DNA of 38,919 nt from Flavobacteriaceae bacterium (GTDB lineage: Bacteria; Bacteroidota; Bacteroidia; Flavobacteriales; Flavobacteriaceae): the NCBI GenBank assembly GCA_002694465.1, contig NZMG01000032.1, positions 1-38,919 of the forward strand, written 5' to 3'. The translations under genes and the position numbers were made by a program. The notes beneath the pieces are model-generated. The model worked only from the letters and a program-made list of their open reading frames with translations, ran no database searches and was not told the DNA's origin. Numbering within the stretch: position 1 is the first letter of the stretch; each line of letters opens with the position of its first letter. Shown here one piece after another: positions 34,519-38,919 of this stretch.

Positions 34519-35775
34519 CTATTCATTAATAATTGAATGTAAATTCTCTATTGAGTCATTAACAATTGGAATAGAATCAAATCTTCCCTGTAAATATGCT
34601 TTCTCTAAGTCCATTGTGTCTCTAAAGTCACTATAGTCATAAAGAGAATATAAATCAGAACCACCATCTTCTTTTTTATTGACAAACCAAATTTGGTCTT
34701 TTCTAAACTTATCTAAATCTAATAGATTAGTATTATGAGTAGAAAAGATTAATTGAGCTTCTGAACTTGCATTAAATATTTCAATAATGTAATCAACTAT
34801 TTTAGGATGCAAACTATCTTCTATTTCATCTACAAGCAAAGTTTTATTGTTTTTTACTATGTCTATAATCGTAAGCATCATTAAAAACAACTTTTGAGTA
34901 CCTAGTGATTCTTCACCAAAATCAAAAGATGTATTAGGTGAAAACTTGTGGTAAGTTTTCAATTCAATTTTTTCTAATTCATCATCAACAAAAAAAGCCT
35001 CTTCAGTATCCAAATTAGCTTTTAAACTTCTACCTTTTTCTTTTTTGAAGTTTACCTTAAAATCTACAATATCACTATCTGCGAATTGAAGGGCCGTTAA
35101 TAATTGATTTTTATATGCATTTATTAACGCCTCAAGATTACTTTTTCCATAATTTGAATGATGCAAAATGAAATCTCTATGAAAAAAATTGAATATATCT
35201 TTTGGAATTTCCCTATCCATCTGACTTGCCCTAGAAATATATAATGTCTTATTAGAAGTGTTCTCTGCAACATCAAAAGGCCTTTTTATTACAGATGTTC
35301 CAAAAGAATATTTTTCCCTTTTAGTGTTTCCGGCGTTTTCGTCTCTTTCGAATACTTTAGCTTTTCTTCCATTCGGATAATAGTACAGACTTTCTGTTAA
35401 GATTTGAGTTCTGCTAAGTGAGAATGAATATTTATATTCTATACCCTTTATTACAAATCTAATAAAGTAATAAGAAGGCTTATTAGAATATCCTTTGAAT
35501 TTAAAAGGTTTAAAATTAAAAATAGTATTTTCATTATGCTTATGAGATTCATAAACCATAGCATTACAAAACCTAATTGTCTTTATAATATTCGTTTTTC
35601 CAGATGCGTTTGAACCATATAAAGCAATTGTTTTTAATACATCTAAATCATTATAATTAAATATGTTTTTCGATAACGATTTTGATTTAGCAGTATTAAT
35701 ATTTCCAGCTCTTAAGTCTAAAACTACTTCTTCATTAACTGAGAAGAAATTGCTTAATCGAATTTCTAATACCAT
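34519..35775 (-). CDS. RloA-like AAA-family (SMC/ABC-type) ATPase of a defence pair
   Basis: 418 residues. Features: LSNFFSVNEEVVLDL at the N-terminus, Walker A GSNASGKT (54-61), ABC-type signature EESLGTQKLF, Walker B LLVDEIEDSLHP (D316, E317), and H-loop STHNTNLLD (H347). This is the AAA_15/AAA_21 OLD-like arrangement found in RloA and AbiLi. With RloB it makes an anti-phage pair in which the ATPase would sense infection and licence the TOPRIM partner; that mechanism is inferred from related systems such as PARIS and OLD-type pairs. Sampled GC is about 23% (35101-35160), far below the surroundings. Single operon of two genes, no consensus -7 found upstream. Confidence 0.87.
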   Translation of the reverse strand: MVLEIRLSNFFSVNEEVVLDLRAGNINTAKSKSLSKNIFNYNDLDVLKTIALYGSNASGKTNIIKTIRFCNAMVYESHKHNENTIFNFKPFKFKGYSNKPSYYFIRFVIKGIEYKYSFSLSRTQILTESLYYYPNGRKAKVFERDENAGNTKREKYSFGTSVIKRPFDVAENTSNKTLYISRASQMDREIPKDIFNFFHRDFILHHSNYGKSNLEALINAYKNQLLTALQFADSDIVDFKVNFKKEKGRSLKANLDTEEAFFVDDELEKIELKTYHKFSPNTSFDFGEESLGTQKLFLMMLTIIDIVKNNKTLLVDEIEDSLHPKIVDYIIEIFNASSEAQLIFSTHNTNLLDLDKFRKDQIWFVNKKEDGGSDLYSLYDYSDFRDTMDLEKAYLQGRFDSIPIVNDSIENLHSIINE

Positions 35776-35820
35776 TTTATATGTTGATTTTGTAAAACTT
35801 TTACGAATATAGATATTAAA

Positions 35821-35964
35821 ATGGACATTAAATTAATTTTAACAGGTTTTGTGAGTTGGTTAGCGGCATTTTACACAACTCGTTATATCCTACCTTTTAT
35901 TAAGGTTATCCATAACCATTCTCCCAAAGATAACAAATTACCGTCTCCCAATAAGCTCTTTTAA
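35821..35964 (+). CDS. Possible 47-residue membrane peptide
   Basis: An ATG-started frame on the plus strand between the RloA gene and the HTH gene: MDIKLILTGFVSWLAAFYTT then a basic tail ending SPNKLF. It has one predicted membrane helix. It overlaps the end of the convergent HTH gene by 27 bases and its middle coincides with an imperfect dyad (GAGTTG/CAACTC, about 35850-35880), so it may be a by-product of non-coding sequence. Small membrane peptides next to defence genes do exist, hence it is recorded. Otherwise 35776-35937 holds nothing I recognise. Confidence 0.25.
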   Translation: MDIKLILTGFVSWLAAFYTTRYILPFIKVIHNHSPKDNKLPSPNKLF

Positions 35965-36303
35965 TAAGTCGCGTTCTCTGGTAAGGGTTTCCAGTTCTTG
36001 TTCCAGTTGGGCGATGTGTTCTAGTAGCTCTTGTGTGCCGTCTTTTGCATTGCTGCTATAGTCTGCCGGCAGTTGTGCGGCAATATCTGCTATAAAATTA
36101 TAATGAGTGGCATGGCTAATTTCCCATAGGATAGCTATTTGTAAACTTGGGCGTTTTAAAAAGTATTCTATGGTAACAGGACTGCGTAACGTTTTACGGG
36201 CTATCACACTTTTGGGCCATCTATTTTTTTTAATAAACCCATTGATAAGTTCTCCCACATGGGGCATGTCTTTCACCTTAAGGTATTTTTGAGAATGGTA
36301 CAT
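35938..36303 (-). CDS. HTH DNA-binding protein with C-terminal coiled coil
   Basis: 121 residues. Residues 10-75 look like a lambda-repressor/Cro-type helix-turn-helix: HVGELINGFIKKNRWPKSVIARKTLRSPVTIEYFLKRPSLQIAI (split for reading at about 15-58), with IARKTLRSPVTIEYF as the turn and recognition helix. After a linker comes a heptad-patterned helix (ELLEHIAQLEQELETLTRE, then RDLLKELIGRR) that should dimerise. I have seen this family often in Flavobacteriaceae but know no function. Its ATG lies 5 bases from an array of 11 dyads (36309-36542), and no TAnnTTTG exists on this strand between 36304 and 36547, so the array occupies the whole promoter region. Binding to that array is the obvious hypothesis. 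Confidence 0.75.
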   Translation of the reverse strand: MYHSQKYLKVKDMPHVGELINGFIKKNRWPKSVIARKTLRSPVTIEYFLKRPSLQIAILWEISHATHYNFIADIAAQLPADYSSNAKDGTQELLEHIAQLEQELETLTRERDLLKELIGRR

Positions 36304-36308
36304 AGTTT

Positions 36309-36542
36309 TTAAATTTTATTAGTCAGTTGTTTAATTATATTAATCATCTGTCTATAATGCGTTAGAGATTTATTTAATTCTTTTAGTTAAATCGTTAATT
36401 TTAGTAACGAAATCTCTAAAATAGATTAGAGCCTTATTTAACTTTATTAATCTTTTGTCTTACTTCTATAAGACAGTTATTTAATTTTATTAGTGAGACC
36501 TTTAATTATATTAAATGTTTATCTAATTTTCTTGTTTTTAGG
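36309..36542. repeat. Tandem array of 11 dyad units, 21-22 bp period
   Basis: Units begin at 36309, 36330, 36351, 36373, 36394, 36415, 36437, 36458, 36480, 36501 and 36522. The approximate consensus is TTTAATTTTATTAGTCAGTT; base identity between units is modest but the period is strict (mean 21.3) and each unit is an imperfect dyad. Clear dyads with different arms: ATTTAA/TTAAAT, CGTTA/TAACG, CTCTAA/TTAGAG, TGTCTTA/TAAGACA, TTTAAT/ATTAAA. About 15% GC in 36481-36540. The region 36304-36593 has no gene; besides the array it holds only a terminator. Function unknown: operator array, structured RNA or structural DNA. Confidence 0.8.
36362..36419. other. Potential three-way junction inside the dyad array
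   Basis: TTAGAGATTT (36362-36371) pairs perfectly with AAATCTCTAA (36410-36419). The enclosed bases fold completely into two hairpins, ATTTAA/TTAAAT (36372-36377 with 36387-36392) and CGTTA/TAACG (36393-36397 with 36405-36409), with no unpaired base at the junction. Both loops end in TTTTAG. Seen directly by pairing; whether it forms in DNA or RNA is unknown. Confidence 0.55.
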
Positions 36543-36555
36543 AGTCACAAAAAAA

Positions 36556-36575
36556 ACGGACAACGGTGTGTCCGT
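36556..36575 (-). terminator. Terminator of the 161-residue orphan gene
   Basis: ACGGACA pairs with TGTCCGT (7 bp, six-base loop) and is followed on the minus strand by eight T. It lies 18 bases after the stop at 36594 and insulates the dyad array from that gene. Confidence 0.85.
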
Positions 36576-36593
36576 AAAAAAAGTGGCTTTTTT

Positions 36594-37079
36594 TTATCCA
36601 ACGGGGTCTTCGGCTTGTCCTTTGCCTTGATTTTCGAAACGAACTTTTAAGCGCTCAAAGCTTTCTTTGGCACCAGGAATACCCGCTTGGTTGGCGGCAT
36701 CGTAGATTTTATACACGCTTAACGCCATACTATAGGCTTCGTGCCCTGCAATACGCTTGAGGTCTGCAACCTTGCGTAAGGCATTGGCAAGCCTGCTATC
36801 TACTTGGTCTAGTTGCTCAAACAACTGCAAATCGTTGCTTAACGAAGTACTGCTTAGGTAGGGTGGTAAAATGGCACTGCCACTGCCTTGCATTTCGGTA
36901 AGGACGTCTTCGGTAAATACCTTGTTGTTTACATTAATGGCGCGGTAACTCGTGCGCTGCTCGTCGTCCAGAGAGCCTTCGGGCAATAAGCTTTCTAGGG
37001 TAGCAACGGCGCTTAAAAGGTCGGTAAACGTGGTGGCGTCTAGTACTTGGTCTAGCCTGTTTTCGGTGAGATTACTCAT
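36594..37079 (-). CDS. Helical protein of unknown function (161 residues)
   Basis: From ATG 37079 (MSNLTENRLDQVLDATTFTD); the frame extends 21 codons further but through AT-rich leader. No signal peptide or membrane segment. Nearly all helix: DLLSAVATLESLLP, then INVNNKVFTEDVLTEMQ, LSNDLQLFEQLDQVDSRLANAL, EAYSMALSVYKIYDAANQAG and ESFERLKVRFENQG. I associate the VNNKVFTED block and the EAY..AL..Y..Y.AA helix with a recurrent uncharacterised Bacteroidota family, but can name no domain. GC is about 48% in 36661-36720, twice that of the defence genes. It is a monocistronic unit between two terminators, with three phased dyads upstream. Function not assigned. Confidence 0.65.
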   Translation of the reverse strand: MSNLTENRLDQVLDATTFTDLLSAVATLESLLPEGSLDDEQRTSYRAINVNNKVFTEDVLTEMQGSGSAILPPYLSSTSLSNDLQLFEQLDQVDSRLANALRKVADLKRIAGHEAYSMALSVYKIYDAANQAGIPGAKESFERLKVRFENQGKGQAEDPVG

Positions 37080-37142
37080 AAGATTACGTGTTTTAAAAAT
37101 TAATACTGTGACTAATTTCAAAAACACATAAGCAAAAGTCAA

Positions 37143-37203
37143 CAGGATTTTTCCTGTTTTTTAGAGAGGGTTTTTCCTGTTTTTACAAAGGATTTTTCCT
37201 GTT
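37143..37203. repeat. Three phased operator-like dyads
   Basis: GGATTTTTCCTGTTT (from 37145), GGGTTTTTCCTGTTT (from 37168) and GGATTTTTCCTGTTT (from 37190): spacing 23 and 22 bp, so all on one face of the helix. The first is a perfect dyad CAGGA-TTTT-TCCTG. They lie 64-124 bases upstream of ATG 37079; the minus-strand GACTTTTG just downstream of the first, one base off the -7 consensus, is a candidate promoter. Likely regulator binding sites. Confidence 0.75.
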
Positions 37204-37216
37204 TGGGTATAAAAAA

Positions 37217-37237
37217 AAGGACGCACAAGGCGTCCTT
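37217..37237 (-). terminator. Terminator after the gene at 37270-37716
   Basis: AAGGACGC pairs with GCGTCCTT (8 bp, five-base loop) and is followed on the minus strand by an eight-T run. It separates the small exported protein gene from the phased repeats of the next unit. Confidence 0.9.
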
Positions 37238-37269
37238 AGAGATTAACTGGGGGAACGGTAATGACTCTT

Positions 37270-37716
37270 CTAATTTTTTTTCTTCTTGTTCTTTTTTCGC
37301 TCTTCCTTTTCCTTTTCCTTTTTTTCTTTAGCAATTATTTTACGCATTTCAGCTTCACTTTTTACTTGAAATAAAATAGGGAAGGCAAATGTTTTTTCAA
37401 GATTCATAGATGCTAAGATATCTTCCGGAATTTCAACACTTTTTAACTCATTGGTTATTATTTCTTCAATTTGAGGAATTGGAGCGCGAACCAAAATGTT
37501 TTTAAGACGTCCTTCTTCGTTTAGCTCAAACTTAACAGAAATTCTTATTACATCCCCTTCATTATATTGATAAGTAGATAGGACTAACCTATTTACTCTC
37601 GCTTCTAGATTCCCTTTATTCAGCCTTTCTGAAAACAATTTATTAAGCTCATGTTCTTGGGAATAGCTTAAGGTGCTTATTAAAACAAAAAAGTAAATGA
37701 AAAGTTTCTTCATCAT
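37270..37716 (-). CDS. Small exported protein with TonB_C-like core and Lys-rich tail
   Basis: 148 residues, signal peptide MMKKLFIYFFVLISTLSYSQ (two adjacent ATGs). The core, about residues 45-115, reads VIRISVKFELNEEGRLKNILVRAP then IEEIITNELKSVEIPED, resembling the strand-helix-strand of the TonB C-terminal fold also seen in the lipoprotein at 16912-17712. The last 30 residues are almost only Lys and Glu (KEKKEKEKEERKKNKKKKN). No proline-rich spanning region, so it is not a classic TonB. Periplasmic. Function unknown; homology to TonB_C is a weak inference. Confidence 0.6.
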   Translation of the reverse strand: MMKKLFIYFFVLISTLSYSQEHELNKLFSERLNKGNLEARVNRLVLSTYQYNEGDVIRISVKFELNEEGRLKNILVRAPIPQIEEIITNELKSVEIPEDILASMNLEKTFAFPILFQVKSEAEMRKIIAKEKKEKEKEERKKNKKKKN

Positions 37717-37748
37717 TAAATTACTATCCTACTAATTTAAAAATTTGT

Positions 37749-38300
37749 TTAAAATACCCTATCAAAAAGAACTTCACCGTTGGTATTATCGACTATTTGT
37801 AAAATCCCTTTTTGATTGGAAAAATAAAGACTCTGGTTAGGATACCCTTTTAAACTTAAAACGTCCCTATATTCAATCCCATTTATACGCATAGGGTCCA
37901 TCTTTTGTGGCTCTGTAAATAAGGGTAAATCCAAACAAGGAGATAACTTAACATACACATTGTAGCTGTCGTTTTTATCGGCGTTTACTTTAACACTTCC
38001 ACTGCATCCCTTCTCATTGGCTAACTTAATTTCGGCCTTCTCGTATAAATCTTTCTTTAGTCCAAGCGTAATATTATCCATCTCTCGAATGGGTTTAAAC
38101 GAATTATCTGTAGATTGAACAGTAAAAGTAATCGCGTCTTTTTTTGTTTGGTCCAATAATTTGAATGATTCGCCATTTTGGGGCCATAAAAATGCGGTTC
38201 CATCTTCCTTTAACTCGTGCTTTACAATCTTCTTCTCACAAGAGGCGAAAAGTAGAAATAGCGAGGAAAGAAAAATAATTTGAAGTGATCCTTGTTTCAT
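37749..38300 (-). CDS. Lipoprotein of unknown function
   Basis: 183 residues with a lipoprotein signal peptide: MKQGSLQIIFLSSLFLLFASC, lipobox LFASC. The mature part is strand-rich (AITFTVQSTDNSF, MDNITLGLKKDLYEKAEIKL, YNVYVKLSPCLDLPLF, GILQIVDNTNGEVLFDRVF), suggesting a beta-sandwich, and has a Cys pair (GCSGSV and SPCLDL) that may form a disulfide. I do not recognise the family. It precedes the TonB_C-like gene by 32 bases on the same strand, and both probably share a transcript ended by the terminator at 37217-37237. Located at the inner face of the outer membrane by inference. Confidence 0.65.
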   Translation of the reverse strand: MKQGSLQIIFLSSLFLLFASCEKKIVKHELKEDGTAFLWPQNGESFKLLDQTKKDAITFTVQSTDNSFKPIREMDNITLGLKKDLYEKAEIKLANEKGCSGSVKVNADKNDSYNVYVKLSPCLDLPLFTEPQKMDPMRINGIEYRDVLSLKGYPNQSLYFSNQKGILQIVDNTNGEVLFDRVF

Positions 38301-38392
38301 CGTTATAAATTTGGGGTTTATATTAAATTTAAAATGTTTGCTGTACGCAGAATATCATAACATTAGAATTATTTAAACTTCTTCTAAAAAAA

Positions 38393-38919
38393 TTACTGTA
38401 CTACCAACTTAAACGGTACACTCCCTTCTGACGTTTCTACTTGCATGACATACATCCCTCTAGCCAACGTATGCGGGATGCGTAGTTCCCCTTGGGGTTG
38501 TGTAAAGGTGTTTTCTAGTACCAACTGTCCAGCCATGGTATAGATGTTTGCAGTAAGTTTTGAATACTGAGCGGTTGGGGCTATCGCCAAACCAATGGTA
38601 TTTTCTACTGGATTTTCTACTAAGCGTATGTTTGCTGCTAAGGCGTTATCTCCTATGCCCGCAATAGGCAAACGGATTTCTTCCAAGGCCCACTCGGCAC
38701 TTTCGGCTGTCACCGTAACGTGGGGTTCGTTTTCGGCAGGAATATAGGTATTTACAAAAGGGGAATCGTTTAGGTTAGGCACCGCAAACCAATCGGGATT
38801 ATCGATTGCCAAAGCACTCATGGTAGGAATAAACGAATACAAATCTTGTTGTAAGGCAGCTAAAAATTCTTCTAATATGGGGTTTCCACCGCCACCCGCT
38901 AGGGCATCGGCAATGCTTC
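38393..38919 (-). CDS. C-terminal end of a type IX secreted protein, cut by the window edge
   Basis: The frame is open to the edge and holds the last 174 residues of a larger protein. The final 80 residues form a Por secretion system (T9SS type A) sorting domain: IRLVENPVENTIGLAI, the YTMAGQLVLENTF strand, LARGMYVMQVET and the end VPFKLVVQ. Such domains direct export across the outer membrane by the gliding-linked T9SS and are then cleaved. The part before is Gly-rich (LAGGGGNPILEEFL) and then AIDNPDWFAVPNLNDSPF with a beta-rich linker. The passenger is unknown. Higher GC than the genes to its left in this listing. Confidence 0.8.
   Translation of the reverse strand, partial: SIADALAGGGGNPILEEFLAALQQDLYSFIPTMSALAIDNPDWFAVPNLNDSPFVNTYIPAENEPHVTVTAESAEWALEEIRLPIAGIGDNALAANIRLVENPVENTIGLAIAPTAQYSKLTANIYTMAGQLVLENTFTQPQGELRIPHTLARGMYVMQVETSEGSVPFKLVVQ

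Noticed and set aside
35850..35880. Dyad GAGTTG/CAACTC with GTTAGCGGC as an attC site
   Set aside because: It lacks the CAAnnnCTAT core shared by the other spacers and any GTTRRRY match; six-base arms alone are weak evidence.
36309..36542. CRISPR array
   Set aside because: Period is only 21-22 bp with no unique spacers, no identical repeats and no cas genes.

Overview
The window is from the chromosome of a gliding-type member of the Bacteroidota, most likely a marine Flavobacteriaceae. Evidence: low GC; promoters of the TAnnTTTG type rather than Shine-Dalgarno-led genes; a Por/type IX secretion sorting domain; DUF4834, YfhO-type, outer-membrane-beta-barrel TonB receptor and DUF5117-type metalloprotease families; and a probable sulfonolipid (capnine-type) gene pair. 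No rRNA, tRNA, insertion sequence or CRISPR array was seen.

1-31403 is mostly core genome. In order: YfhO-type membrane protein (cut by the edge), DUF4834 protein, outer-membrane transporter, two acyltransferase-fold proteins, an alpha-oxoamine synthase and a cysteine-synthase-like enzyme, an S9A lipoprotein peptidase, YbaB, a thioredoxin-like protein, an OmpA protein, a DUF1508 protein, threonine aldolase, an exported protein, a large zinc metalloprotease, prfB with its programmed +1 frameshift, an AlkB-like dioxygenase, a TonB_C-like lipoprotein, a HAD phosphatase, a PfkB kinase with a coupled small gene, an ArsC-family protein, a TonB-dependent receptor, TerC, the rpsF-rpsR-rplI operon, a LytTR response regulator, the nadC-yihY-priA operon and rlmH.

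31412-38919 is accessory in character. It holds a TPR protein, a small membrane protein, an esterase and a RloA/RloB (AbiL-like) defence pair. Three of these minus-strand genes are followed by related spacers that begin with a CAAnnnCTAT core, which gives a cassette-like layout. Next come two orphan transcription units. One encodes a 121-residue helix-turn-helix plus coiled-coil protein; directly upstream of it lies an AT-only-looking tandem array of 11 dyad units with a 21-22 bp period (36309-36542). The other encodes a 161-residue helical protein of unknown function with much higher GC; three CAGGA-type dyads 22-23 bp apart lie in its upstream region. The window ends with two small exported proteins and the C-terminus of a type IX secreted protein.

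The best candidate for an undescribed system is 35938-37203: DNA-binding protein, helically phased dyad array, orphan helical protein and its own phased operator-like repeats. The next most interesting points are the capnine-like pair, the strong AGGAGG-driven prfB frameshift in a phylum that normally hides its anti-Shine-Dalgarno, and the cassette-like spacers around the defence pair. Many open reading frames here have over-long N-termini when non-ATG starts are allowed; I moved those starts using signal peptides, promoter positions and family lengths.
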